Positions 8,905-18,972 of a stretch of 42,500 bases of DNA are shown in pieces; position 1 is the stretch's first letter, and each line of letters starts with the position of its first letter. The stretch is from positions 1-42,500 of the forward strand of contig CAUYUJ010003019.1 in assembly GCA_963575745.1 (NCBI GenBank), in the 5' to 3' direction. The translations under genes were made by a program, and so were the position numbers. Source of the stretch: Prorocentrum cordatum (taxonomy: Eukaryota > Sar > Dinophyceae > Prorocentrales > Prorocentraceae). Under the pieces are notes generated by a model. It ran no database searches and was not told where the DNA came from. It worked only from the letters and a program-made list of their open reading frames with translations.

Positions 8905-9540
8905 TGTCTCAGGCTGGGCGCTGGTTTCAGCACCCCTAAGGGGAGCCGCCGAGGGGTATGACACGGTCCCGTTCGCGGCCGTTTTGTGGGGATGTCTCAA
9001 GCGGTTTGCCTGTTTTCTGTCCCAGCATCCTCGCTGTCGGAGGAGATTTGGAGGATGTCTCGAGCGAGGCGCTCATTGTCACGCCCCTAAGGGGAGCCGC
9101 CGAGGGGTATGACACGGTCCCGTTCGCGGCCGTTTTGTGGAGATGTCATCCTTCGCTTTCGGAGCAGATTTGGAGGATGTCTCGAGCGAGGCGCTCATTT
9201 TCACGCCCCTAAGGGGAGCCGCCGAGGGGTATGGCACGGTCCCGTTCGCGGCCGTTTTGTGGGGATGTCTCAAGCTGTTTGCATGTTTTCTGTCCCAACA
9301 TCCTTCGCTTTCGGAGCAGATTTGGAGGCTCGAGAGAGGCGCTCATTTTCACGCCCCTAAGGGGAGCCGCCGAGGGGTATGACACGGTACCGTTCGCGGC
9401 CGTTTTGTGGGGATGTCTCAAGCGGTTTGCTTGTTTTCTGTCCCGACATCGTTCGCTTTCGGAGCAGATTTGGAGGATGTCTCGAGCGAGGCGCGCATTT
9501 CCACTCCCCAGGTGGGTCAGATTTTGAGGACGTCTCCTTC
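8905..9540 (+). repeat. ~150-bp minisatellite, four units
   Basis: The anchor GAGGGGTATG(A/G)CACGGT occurs at 8951, 9102, 9224 and 9372, with spacings of 151, 122 and 148 bp. One unit carries an internal deletion of about 29 bp. Each unit contains CCCCTAAGGGG (stem CCCC/GGGG, loop TAA) and GATGTCTCAAGCGGTTTGC-like or related sequence. The many short ORFs in both directions simply repeat with the unit. Confidence 0.9.
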
Positions 9541-9584
9541 GGTTTGCCTGTTTTGGTGGCCAGACTCGTGGGCACAGGTTCTCC

Positions 9585-10235
9585 TCAGGATGCCACAGGA
9601 TGCTCCAACAGGCTCCAGGAGGCCCCTGGGGACCACATGAGGTCCCAGAAGGCATCAGGAGGCCACAGAAAGACTCAAGAGGCCACAAGATGTCCCAAGA
9701 GGCTCCAGGAGGCCCCAGGAAGCTCCAGGAGGCCTCAGGAAGCCACAGGAGGCCCCAGGATGCCACAGGAAGCGCCAGGAGACTTCGGAAGGCAACAGGA
9801 GGCCCCGAGAGGCCCCAGGAGCAGGAGGCCTCAGAAGGCAACAGGAGTGGTTCCAGTCCCATGTGCTTTACGTACGCTCCTGTAGATTGGGCCTCACCTG
9901 GAGCACGAATCCTTGACGTTATAGGTATGTTTCTATAGATGTTCCTTCTCCTGTGAACGCAATCCTAAATGTTTTACATATGTTCCTGCATGTTGGGCCT
10001 CTCCTTGGGCACGAGTCCTTGGTGCTTTAAGTGTGTTCCTATAGATTGCCCTTCTCCTGTGGCTCCAATCCGCAATGTTTTATGTACGTCGGTTGCTATA
10101 GATTGGGCCTCTCCTGGGGCACGAAGCCTCCCTGGGAGGTCCCAGGAGGCCCCAAGAGGCCCCTGGAGGCTCCTGGAGGCCCCAGGAAGCCCCAGTAGGT
10201 TTCAGGAGGTCCCAGGAGGCCCCAGGCTCATGCGC
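9585..10235 (+). repeat. CCAGGAGGCC 10-bp repeat interrupted by a 53-bp array
   Basis: Units of CCAGGAGGCC or CACAGGAAGC at 9585-9850 resume at 10125-10230. Between them lie five units of about 53 bp, anchored on GTTCCTATAGATTGGGCCTC-like sequence at 9876, 9929, 9982, 10035 and 10092. The inner array has apparently been inserted into, or expanded within, the 10-bp array. Confidence 0.85.
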
Positions 10236-10655
10236 AGAGACGCGCTCGTACTACTGAGGCTCTTTCACACTCCAATTCATTCGCAGTTGTATTCATGACC
10301 AGACCGCCACAGCTGAAGCCCGCTGATATTCGAAAGCTCTTGCGCCTAGACACTCACGGCGGACAGGTCCATGCGAATAGATGCACAGATGGGGAGCTCC
10401 ACGCAGAGATTAACTCATCGGCGGCGAGGCAGGGGCAATCCGCACCAGCGTGTGGCAGTTCGGGGCAGCCGAGTGGCTGATTGGCCGGCGTGCAAGCGGA
10501 CAAGGACGAGGGCGGCCGCGCGGAGACGGGGAGGAAAGAGCACTCAGACGTGGAAGAGGTCTGTTTCGACGAAAACGATCCACACATTGAGGTTCCCAAA
10601 GTTTGGCCACGACTTTCGCATACTCGCCCCTACGGCCTTCAGAGCGGGCGTGACG
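10236..10655. other. Unassigned sequence
   Basis: Complex sequence with short ORFs on both strands and no recognisable domain, repeat or RNA gene. Confidence 0.3.
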
Positions 10656-10659
10656 GCTG

Positions 10660-11010
10660 CGGGGCTCCCCAAAATCGCTCCGAAGGCGGCCCAAATGGCG
10701 CCCCGGGGAGCCAGAAGGAAGCCCCGGGACGGCCCAGGCGGGCCAGAAGACATCGCGAGACAGCTCCAGGACGCTCCGAAAGGAGCACCCGGGAGGCCCC
10801 AGGACATCCAACGAGGGTCTCAAGACGGCCCACGCGTGCCTTGAGCGGGCCCCGAAGCGCCCCAAAAGCAGTGCCCAGCCGCGCCAAAACTGCGCCCAAA
10901 ACCCCCAAGGGACGCCCGAATGTCCCCAGGGCCCCGGGACGCCCAAGACAGGCTCAGGAAAGCGCCAAGAGAGCCCCAAAACAGCTCCGCGACATCCCCA
11001 AGTGTTCGGC
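10660..11010 (+). repeat. Dispersed 10-bp-unit repeat, block 6
   Basis: Diverged CCCCAAAANCGGCCC, CCAAGACAGGC and CCAAGAGAGCC units with an apparent period near 10 bp. ORFs on both strands here are artefacts of stop-poor repeat sequence. Confidence 0.7.
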
Positions 11011-11115
11011 CCATACGCGTGTCCAGGCCATGTTTTCGCATCCCAGGGACGAGCGCATCGAATGCGTCCCTGATCGACTTTCCTCCTGCTCCTCTTGGAC
11101 GTCCGTTCCGTCCTC

Positions 11116-11409
11116 CTACTCACTCTGTTTTTGGCGTCGACTACGTGTACATGCACGAGCACCAAGCCGACAGTCACGCCTAAGTACTGGAGCAAAGGGC
11201 CCAGCTCCCCGATAGTGATCGGTAACGTCGATATCTCGAAAGACTATGTCTCGATACAACAACTGTAGGTATTCTACTTCGGCAACTGCTGAGGAGAGCG
11301 CCTGCGTCTCTCCAGCTAGCGTAGACGGGGCCTTTCTCCGAAGGGACCTCCAGCCTAGGATCGATGCCTTAACTGACTTGTTCTGGGCCACGTCCTGATC
11401 GACTGCCAA
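11116..11409 (-). pseudogene. Copia RNase H C-terminal fragment
   Basis: WRSLRRKAPSTLAGETQALS carries the conserved S.LA.E motif, where the Glu is an RNase H catalytic residue. The reading frame runs on past the domain into sequence with no resemblance. Confidence 0.65.
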
Positions 11410-11684
11410 TGCAGCGTCGGGTCCTCGGGAAGCCCGGCTTCGTCGGTCACGCCATCAGGAGCGCCGACGCCGCCTGCGTCGAAGGAAGAGATGAAGGCCA
11501 TCCTGTCGGGGCCCAGGCTCCATATCGTGAGGCCTCGGGAGGCCGTCGTCCGAAGGTGGCGCACTAGCTTATTTGCCAGCGCTACGACCCCCGTGGTAGG
11601 AGCTCTAAGTCCGCTGGCCAGCGCGCTTGCTACGCCTGCCGCCTCGGGGCGGCATTCGCGTCCGACCCAGTTGAATTTGCGCAC
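11355..11684 (-). pseudogene. Copia RT-RNase H linker fragment
   Basis: The conserved linker and first RNase H strand are visible: FNWVGRECRPEAAG, ANKLVRHLRTTASRGLTIW, then FISSFDAGGVGAPDG, where DAGG carries the first RNase H aspartate. It is shifted relative to both neighbouring fragments. Confidence 0.65.
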
Positions 11685-11775
11685 CAGTGATCGTAGAGCA
11701 CGGAACTCTCGGTCGGTTGGGGGTGAATCTTTGTGGGTGGCTCGCCCGCGGGCCAGGTTCAGTGGGCGCGCCTAC

Positions 11776-12201
11776 TCAAGAATGTCCTTCTCTTGATCCG
11801 CCGATCTCATCGGGGCCGAACGTGACCCGCCTTCCCGCATAATCAGCAGGACTAGCCTGGTAGTCGCGGGGCTCTCCGAACTTGAATCTCTTCTCTAGGG
11901 CCGAGCGCGGCCAGGAACTGGTCTCGGGAGAGGAGCTTCCCATTGAAAGGTCGTCTACTTCTAACAGTACCACGTTGCAGATTTGGCCCTTAGACCGTAC
12001 CGGCGCCACAAGCAGGGCTCGAACAAAGAGCGGGTTAAGTCGCGCGTTAAGGCTCGAGAGAGCCAAACGGCTCGCCCTCCATCCGAAGAACTGTTGAAAA
12101 CTGTTCAGGTTCAGACACGCGCCGCCAATACAAAAGCCCCATGTTACAAACGGACCGCCCTCCATCGGTGCAATTGCTGCAAATTTGGAGGACGAATGCA
12201 C
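11776..12201 (-). pseudogene. Copia RT fragment (motif C region)
   Basis: This frame holds the VDD active-site box of a Ty1/Copia reverse transcriptase followed by a conserved KRFKFGE-type stretch. Motifs A and B are not convincingly readable upstream; the first 60 residues are only loosely RT-like. In Copia elements this domain copies the RNA genome into cDNA. The frame ends before RNase H, which continues in another frame. Confidence 0.65.
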
Positions 12202-13145
12202 GCGAGCGCGTGCGAGGGTCCGATATCAAAAAGGCGCATGGGGGCCATACAAGACGCTATACGAATAGCGCTTATCTTCACGAGCTCCCTCGGGCTGATG
12301 CAACTGCAACAAAAGGTGCTGTGACGACCCCGAGCAGTAGCGCCAGGTTATTCCCCTGACTGATTCTGCTCCCCGAACCCTGATCGCACATTTCTGGAAG
12401 CTGATTCGCCTCGCGAGTCCCCGGACCGCAACGTAGCAGTTTCCGGAAACACCTCGAAGCACCTTCGCTTTTGGTGGCAGGGCAAGTACAAAAGGTCCAC
12501 AAGCAAACGCAAGCGGCAGCATACACGCAAGCGCCTTCGCGAAGGAAATACCTAGAATAACCTTCGCCGCACAGGTGTCGGAGTGAGGAACATGCGGCTG
12601 CACGTGCGAACGCGCGCAGCGGACGCAAAAGCGCCACTGAAAATGGCCATGATCTAAGAAGCATCAGCATGTGACAGACACACCTCAGATCTTCATGAAG
12701 TGCTTCTTCGTCACGGATGAATTCGTCCTGCCTGAGGGAACGATCACGCTATCCTGTGCCACACAGCATAGGGACGACGCCCATCTCAGGAGCCCAACCT
12801 CATATACTGTCACCAACGAAGCCTCTGAAACTACACAGGACGAGTCGCACCGCACGCAGCCTCTGCAGTGTCCGATCCGGACGCACCTTCGCCTCCACGG
12901 ACCAGCGCATACGGATGCGCGGAACTACTGCTGCGAAAGTCATCGATTTCACCTTGCTGCTGCGCCTCTGACATCCTGTGGGCCGAAACTGCCTGGCCCT
13001 GCTCCATCTTCAGAATAAACTTCGCCAGGCCCACGCCCTCGCGGTTGTCGCCCGCGTCTGCCGGCACCTAGCGGACCCCAACGCTGGATCGCGCTTGGAC
13101 TGGGGGCCCGACGTGTGATCCATCGGGCTTTACCTCCAGGCGTCT
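12202..13145. other. Unassigned sequence next to the Copia fragment
   Basis: Open frames on both strands (minus 12226-12670, plus 12671-13018, minus 12831-13067) show no recognisable domain. Some of it may be further-decayed retroelement sequence, but I cannot show it. Confidence 0.3.
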
Positions 13146-13155
13146 ACGTCATTAT

Positions 13156-13186
<31 letters not shown>

Positions 13187-13192
13187 CCAATC
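13156..13192 (+). repeat. (CT)n microsatellite
   Basis: About 15 CT dinucleotides. Confidence 0.95.
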
Positions 13193-14480
13193 GCAAGCCT
13201 TTCCCATCCCTCACCCTTTTGATGAGCTCTGGCACGTCGATGCGACGGGTGGTGGCACCACCCGCACGCGTCCCCATTGTCGCAGTTCTGCCGCACAATG
13301 AATCGTCACGGCCTGGGCAACGCCCGTTCCTCCGACCATGCCGCATTTAGAATTCCGACGCCGTGCGCGCGCGGAGCCCGCGCCAACAAGCGATCAACTC
13401 GTCCGCAGGGGCATCCTGGATGAGCCAGTGAACATCCCCCACAATACAAGTCAAGTCTTCTTTCCTGCAGCCCACAATGCTATCGTCCCTCGACATATTC
13501 GTATCCTAACGATTCCACCGCCTCTTCCTTCTCCCGATGAGTCGACAAGGAAGGTGGAAGGAAGGGAAAGAGCGGCGGGCAGCGGGGGAGGGGGAGATTG
13601 AAAAACGCTCTGCCAGATCGCAACCTCCTATGATCAGGGGGGATGGGCCTGACGCATGTCAACCTTCCCCAAGAATTTTGCAATCTTTCCAATACTCTCT
13701 TGCCGACGTTCAACCCATCGGCCGATCGTGGAAACATTACTAACCCTTACCTGAGTGTGAGGAAACCACGATCGGGCATGGCATCGGCGAGTTCGCACCC
13801 ACCACAGCGATCGCTGTTGCAAGAACGGCGATCAGGCATGCTGAGTCAAACGCCGACACGCTGGATGATCGCGCGATCCCGGATTCGGCGGGCCGACGAG
13901 CGGCCCCACCTCGGACGCGTCATCGTCGGACATCTCGGCCCAAGGCCTGCCTCTGAAGCGCCTCCGCGCCGCTGCTGTTGAAGATGACTCCAACGCGGCG
14001 GCGACGCCACGAAGCGCACCTACGATGCTTGCGCCCTCGGCCCCCGCCGCGCTGGGAATCGCCCTCTCATTAGAAGGCCCGAGTGTGGCGGCCCTGGTCC
14101 GAGCAGCTTCCGCAGATGACAATGGCTCCGCTGCGACGCCAGCGAACGCCCCCGCGCCGCCGGCGCCTGGTGTGACGCTTCCTGCCAACGCAGCCTCCCG
14201 CGACAGCGCGGACGCGGGCGCGGCGCCATCTTGCCTGGCGGCGCTAACCGTCCCCGCGGCGAACGCACCCGTGGAAATTGCAGCCGCGGCCGCGGGGGCC
14301 AGCGCCGCCACGATCCTAATCTGGACGCACGGTAGGAGAAATGAGCCAAAGAGCGACGGGGGATTCTGTCTGCAAGGTACAAGCACTCGCACAGCTCAAA
14401 ACCATAAGGGCTACGGAAACCGAGGCTGGGCCCTCCTAGGACCCGAGGAAACTTCTCAGAGGCCGGAGGCCTTCTGAGCC
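13193..14480. other. Unassigned; GC-rich Ala-rich frames on both strands
   Basis: 13830-14470 stays open on both strands (186 codons minus from 14392, 150 codons plus from 14025), giving Ala-rich proteins either way. That is typical of GC-rich sequence with biased third positions, and the coding strand, if any, cannot be told. GAAACCACGATCGGGCATG (about 13763) and GAACGGCGATCAGGCATG (about 13824) form a short diverged direct repeat. Confidence 0.3.
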
Positions 14481-15285
14481 TTCTGAGATGGCCCGCCCCC
14501 TCTCACTTCCCCCCTGGGCCCGCCGCCGAACTGGGCCCCGGGGCCCGCCGGCAGACAGCCCGGGACGAGCAGCCGGAAGGCCGAGGCCTCGGGGGGGAGA
14601 GGGTCGAGGCGCACGGGGGTCCACGCTGAGAAAAACCTCACGACGCTGGATGGTGTGGGAACGACCCCCCCCCACCGCTCGCTGCCGACGGTGACCTCCT
14701 GCTCCTCCTCAGCCACCTCCTCGCCCTCCATCCCTTCTCCTCATAGATGGCTCCTCCCTGTCGCACAGCCAGACGTGTGCTTAGGGCGAGCCGGGCGTTT
14801 CGCCTGAGACTTCCTCGCCACTGACGACCCTGAAGCTTCCAGTTTTGCAACAGTTACAAAGATGGATGGCGGGTGGCCGACGCCCGATACCACGTCGTTC
14901 AGCACGGGGCGGGAAAAGACTGCAGGCCACTCGATTGCAACAGCGATGCGCTGCCCCAGCGATTGTCGCAATGTGCTGTTGGGCTATCTGGCGCTGCCGC
15001 TGGTATCCCGCCTGGTGCCAGTGCGCGCAAAACAACTGGAAGCCTAATCCCACCAGCTCTTTGGGCGTGAGTGGTTTAGAGAGCCCGCTCTGTTCTCAAC
15101 CCCCTTCTTCCCCTTCGGGGAGGGGTTTACCCCTCCCCCTACCCCTTCCCCCTGGGCCTGGAGAAGGCGCCCCGCGGGTCGTTGGAGGGGTCTTTTTCGA
15201 CTCCTGGGAGGGCTAAAAAAACGACACCCCTCACGAGGATTCTGGCTCCGACGGGGGGGGGGGCGGAAAAGTGCTCTCCTCTTCT
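14481..15285. other. Unassigned sequence
   Basis: GC-rich complex sequence. No domain is recognised in the short frames on either strand, and no repeat stands out apart from G and C runs. Confidence 0.25.
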
Positions 15286-15290
15286 TTGAA

Positions 15291-15464
15291 GCCAAAATCA
15301 TTGATTTTACTACGGTTTTGGCCCCATGTTGGCCTTCTGAGGGGGCAGCGCTAATTAAAGCTCCCCTCTTCCTTCAAGCCAAAATCATTGATTTTACTAA
15401 GTTTTTGGCCCCATGTTGGCCTTCTGAGGGGGCAGCGCTAATTAAAGCCCCCCTCTTCTTTGAT
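15291..15464 (+). repeat. 87-bp tandem duplication
   Basis: GCCAAAATCATTGATTTTAC starts at 15291 and again at 15378. The 87-bp units are nearly identical and each ends in GCTAATTAAAGC followed by a C-rich and pyrimidine stretch. Confidence 0.9.
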
Positions 15465-15469
15465 CGATT

Positions 15470-15570
15470 TCCTCCAAGATGGCCCCAAGAAGCGCCCAGG
15501 AGGCCCCCAAGAGGATCCCAAACGGCCCAAAGAAGCCCCCCGAGGCACCCAAGACGCCGAAAAGCCCATC
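15470..15570 (+). repeat. Dispersed 10-bp-unit repeat, block 7
   Basis: CCAAGATGGCCCCAAGAAGC and CCAAGAGGATCCC units follow directly after the 87-bp duplication. Confidence 0.7.
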
Positions 15571-15627
15571 AGGACGACCCTCTACTCGCCTGGGCGTCGT
15601 TTCTGGACGGGCAGGAGGAGGGGCCCG

Positions 15628-15815
15628 AACGACTCGCACCAGGACGAGGGGCCCGAACAACTCACACCACGAGAAGCCCGAACGACTCACACCAGGACGA
15701 AGAGCCCGAACGACTCACACCACGAAGAGCCCGAACGACTCACACCAGGAAGAAGGGCCCGAACGACTCACACCAGGACGAGAAGCCCGAACGACTCAAA
15801 CCACGAGGAGCGCTT
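15628..15815 (+). repeat. 25-28-bp minisatellite, about seven units
   Basis: Units of the type GAACGACTCACACCAGGACG plus AGAAGCCC alternate between 28-bp (ACCAGGACGA) and 25-bp (ACCACGA) forms. Confidence 0.9.
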
Positions 15816-15975
15816 TCTCTCCCTCCTCCTCCGCCTCGCCCTTCTCCCGCCCCCACCACAAGGAGGATGTGCAAGGAGGCGGGAGGAAGGAGGAACAGGG
15901 GAGATATGCGGGGGCAGGCGGAAACACGCCTGAAAAACACGACTGTCGGCATGCTTCGCTAGAGTTGCTGTTTTG

Positions 15976-16016
15976 AGATGGGCTGGTGGGGATGCGCGAA
16001 GCGTGAAGAATTTGCC
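15976..16016 (-). repeat. Dispersed module B, copy 1
   Basis: AGATGGGCTGGTGGGGATGC followed by GCGAAGCGTGAAGAATTTGCC matches 24499-24538 with a handful of differences. The minus translation of both contains TLR.(T/S)PPAHL. It is a dispersed repeat or a shared coding relic. Confidence 0.6.
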
Positions 16017-16594
16017 TCGCAGCAGCGCGAACTGGACAGGACAACTTCCAGCCCGGTTACACGACGACACAGCGCGCCCGCGTGCTTGCTCACCAGACGA
16101 GCGGGCGCTTGGAGCGCGGAGTGCTCTCCGTTGCCCACGCCTGTCTGGGGCAGGCAACAAACGAAGCGACCAGCCAGCGTACTAAGGTAAATCCGAACAA
16201 TCGACCGAAGCGATTGCCGACTACAGCGGGAGTTGATGGGGCAGGACATCCGACAGGACTCAGGACTCTTCCGAGGCCAACGTGGCCGCGAACAACCAGA
16301 GGACGCGCAGGGGACGTGGGGCGGGATAGACAGGAAACAAGGGCATCCTGAATTTGGAAGGGTCGCCCTACTAATCAACTCCGACTGTACTCACCCCCAC
16401 CGTGGCATGCCACGGCACCAGATTTCTTTCACCCTGTGTTTCCGGGATCCTCTGAAAGCCGTTGTTTTGGGGACATCCCAACCTGCAGGCATCATCCCTG
16501 GGCCCCCCGCCAAGCTGGGCACAATGCTTTAGCAACCTCTCACTCAGCAGCCTCCTGGAGCTTTTGACTGCACACGGTCGTCGCGCCCCCCCCT

Positions 16595-17539
16595 TCAATC
16601 ATCGACGCCAAGCACCCCGCCCAGGTCTGCCTTCTCCAACCTCATCGAACCTCGCGGCATTAGGGCACAGGGACCTCCCACCCTGTACAAACAATGGACG
16701 CCAGAACTCCCACCGGGTCTCCCACCCCCAGACTCCTGGAGCCTCCGGGAGATTCCGATGCGCTCGCACTGCGCCACCTCTTGCCCCCTGATTTTGTTCC
16801 CGATGCCGCTTGCCTCCTCCGCAGCCGAATCATCCCCCGCCTCCTCCACGGCCGAATCATCCCCCAGCGTGACGCGCTGCTCCTTCGGCTTCACATCGAC
16901 GGACAAGAAATTGTAGTAGCTGTTCACGAAGACGTTCCTCGCAATGAATTCGGCGGCTGCGCCGAACGCGCCCACGGGGTAGACGTGCCCAGCGCTAGAT
17001 ACGAGGTAGAACTGGAGGCGGCTCCTCTGCTTGTCGCCCACCTTCGTCGGCTTCTCGTCCTTCGAGTGCACCCAACCACTCAAGTTGACGCGCCCTCCAG
17101 TGCGGACGGCGTCTTCCATGGTAGTGGCGCGCAGCTTCGCCGCGGCCCACAGCGCGCTCCAACCGGCATCAAGCACGTCAACCCGGGGGAAGTCCCTTAC
17201 CTCGTAGCTGCTGTTCCCCTTCAAAGCCGACGCCTTGATCGAGACGATCGAGTCCGTGCGAATGCGGCTGAACGTTTCCTTTAACTCCTTCGCTCTCTGG
17301 CCCCGCCCGAGAACCGCGCCCTCATCGTTCTCGTCCGGTTGCACGAGCCAAACCTTGTACAGGTCAGCGGTGCCGGCGGCGCCATTACGACGAGGCAAGG
17401 CGGCCACTGCCATGGACTTCCCGACGACCTTGCCAACGACGTTGTCCTCGCCGAGCATATCCTGATTCATGGCCGAGAATGGCCTCTCGACAATCACCGT
17501 TTCCTCGCCCCCCGTTGCTGGCCGCCACCGTCGCCCCAC
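16595..17539 (-). CDS. Hypothetical protein, possible OB-fold-like region
   Basis: I do not recognise the family. The frame is 314 codons with balanced, protein-like composition and no repeats until its end. Residues about 10-125 include KVVGKSMAVAALP and ADLYKVWLVQPDENDEGAVL. Residues about 150-220 (GGRVNLSGWVHS, RSRLQFYLVSSAGHVYPVG) read like alternating beta strands and could be an OB-fold, which is inference. Residues about 228-240 hold DDSAVEEAGDDSAAEEASG, a short acidic duplication. The nominal start is a GTG near an upstream stop, so the true start, or an upstream exon in the overlapping 17385-18380 frame, is unresolved. Confidence 0.45.
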   Translation of the reverse strand: MGRRWRPATGGEETVIVERPFSAMNQDMLGEDNVVGKVVGKSMAVAALPRRNGAAGTADLYKVWLVQPDENDEGAVLGRGQRAKELKETFSRIRTDSIVSIKASALKGNSSYEVRDFPRVDVLDAGWSALWAAAKLRATTMEDAVRTGGRVNLSGWVHSKDEKPTKVGDKQRSRLQFYLVSSAGHVYPVGAFGAAAEFIARNVFVNSYYNFLSVDVKPKEQRVTLGDDSAVEEAGDDSAAEEASGIGNKIRGQEVAQCERIGISRRLQESGGGRPGGSSGVHCLYRVGGPCALMPRGSMRLEKADLGGVLGVDD

Positions 17540-18380
17540 GCCTGAACCTGTTCAACGCGTTGCACCTTCCACGGGCGCGACGTCTCGCTCTCCCACTCCG
17601 ATGAAGCCTCCGCCCCGCAGGTACGATCGCCCACTCGCCCTTGCGCGCGTCCGCGTCCTCATTGGACTCTTTGGCCCAACGACTCTGCGCAACCACGGCC
17701 TCGCCACCGGCTTCACGCCAGCCCGCTCGGCCGTCCCACGCGCTGCTGCCCCAGCCCACCTCGCCACCCTCAGAGCTGCCGTTGGTGCCCTCGTACCCCC
17801 AGGATGATGACTCATGCCATGACCCTGCTGACAGGCCACCCTCGCGCCAGCCTCCCCTGCTCCGACTGCGAGCCCGACGCGGCGGAGTTGTGGGCACTCC
17901 ACCACTGCGAAGGACGCGGGCGACCAGTGACAAGAACGTCTCCTTCTCAATGACGTCGTTGTCCTCCGCGCCCACTTCCTGAATCCACTCGCGCAGCATC
18001 GCAGCCGAGGGCGTCTGAGGTACAGTAGACAAAGCCGAACATGCAGCCGCGAAGTCGATGATGCCGTCCTCATCGTGGTCAGTATCGTCGAACTTCTCCC
18101 CCCACTCCTGCTGGTCTGCCCCTGAGAGGTGCAACGCCATGGCCAATGCAACGAGACTAACCAAGAGCACTGGTCCAGGCAAGACTCCACGACGCGATAC
18201 TCTAGCAAAAAACGGCTGGGCGATGACGACGCGTAGGATCAAGGCGTAGGATGAGGAGAAGGAGAAAGCCACAGCGGGGCATCCCGGACCCAAACATGAC
18301 CCCCAAATGGCCCGAAAGGGCCCCGACAAAACCTCAATGGACAACGGAACCGCCCAGAGATCGCAGACAACGTCCGACAA
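17385..18380 (-). CDS. Hypothetical protein with hydrophobic N-terminus and EF-hand
   Basis: The 331-codon frame begins at a TTG. The only well placed ATG is at about 18140 (MALHLSGADQQEWG). A hydrophobic stretch, VLLVSLVALAMALHL, precedes and overlaps it and could be a signal peptide or anchor. An EF-hand loop follows (DHDEDGIIDF: Asp at loop positions 1, 3 and 5, Gly at 6, Ile at 8), although position 12 is Ala rather than Glu, which should weaken calcium binding. Downstream is a Ser/Gly/Trp/Arg-rich low-complexity tail. Protein-like quality fades below about 17550, where the 314-codon frame takes over, so the two may be one gene with a frameshift or intron between. Confidence 0.45.
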   Translation of the reverse strand: MSDVVCDLWAVPLSIEVLSGPFRAIWGSCLGPGCPAVAFSFSSSYALILRVVIAQPFFARVSRRGVLPGPVLLVSLVALAMALHLSGADQQEWGEKFDDTDHDEDGIIDFAAACSALSTVPQTPSAAMLREWIQEVGAEDNDVIEKETFLSLVARVLRSGGVPTTPPRRARSRSRGGWREGGLSAGSWHESSSWGYEGTNGSSEGGEVGWGSSAWDGRAGWREAGGEAVVAQSRWAKESNEDADARKGEWAIVPAGRRLHRSGRARRRARGRCNALNRFRRGATVAASNGGRGNGDCREAILGHESGYARRGQRRWQGRREVHGSGRLASS

Positions 18381-18970
18381 CCGCTCACAATCACACCACT
18401 AGGCGTCTCATGAGGCTCATGAAGGGCCGCGGGTATTATGGGCCCCCCGTGTTCAGCAAGATCCGAAGACCATATTGGAAGAGCACCCTGATGTGATGTG
18501 ACGGACGCGCGCACTCGCCGCTGTGTGAGTGCCCGACGCTGCCTGCCATACGTCGCTCACGCGCATGTGGAAGCACACTTGCCTCACAAATGCGAGTGAC
18601 GTGATACGCAAATTCGGCATCAAGTGGAGGTACAGTGGCTTCCCAACTGCCCGCGCGGGCTAGCGGAGCACCGAATGCGTCCGCACGACGCGATCTATCC
18701 TACGCGGCGGGCCAGCCACGTGTGTGACACGAAACCGACGCAATGGAACCAAACGGGGGGGGGGGGAGCAACACAGAAGAACATCGCCAGCTCTGATGTT
18801 TCACTGCCCGGCGACGCCCCCAATATATCCCCCCCCCGTCGCCACTGAAATCCCGTTTGGCCCCCGGGCGATGCAAACGTGGCCACGATAACCTTGGCGA
18901 CAAAGTGGAAGCATATTCGCCTCACACACACACACCAGAATGCACGACAGGACGCAATAGGAGGCCCACG
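18381..18970. other. Unassigned intergenic sequence
   Basis: There is no recognisable gene. GTGGAAGCACACTTGCCTCACA (about 18568) and GTGGAAGCATATTCGCCTCACA (about 18905) are a diverged direct repeat about 337 bp apart. A run of nine or more G lies at about 18759. Confidence 0.4.
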
Positions 18971-18972
18971 CA

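Larger units (their letters stand above)
11116..12201 (-). mobile_element. Decayed Copia-like (Ty1) pol fragment
   Basis: Three minus-strand frames, in order, match the C-terminal part of a Copia polyprotein. At 12201-11776 the reverse transcriptase motif C region is seen (VDDLSMGSSSPET, then ALEKRFKFGE). At 11684-11355 the linker and start of RNase H are seen (FNWVGRECRPEAAG, ANKLVRHLR, TIWSLGPDRMAFISS, DAGGVGAP). At 11409-11116 the RNase H end is seen (SILGWRSLRRKAPS, then TLAGETQALSSAVAEVEYL). Frames change at least twice, so the copy is not functional as written. No integrase, gag or LTR is recognised nearby. The Copia assignment rests on established RT/RNase H motif order. Confidence 0.8.

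Noticed and set aside
13832-14477. Ala-rich ORFs on both strands as a gene
   Set aside because: Equally open on both strands, low complexity, no motif; cannot be separated from GC bias.
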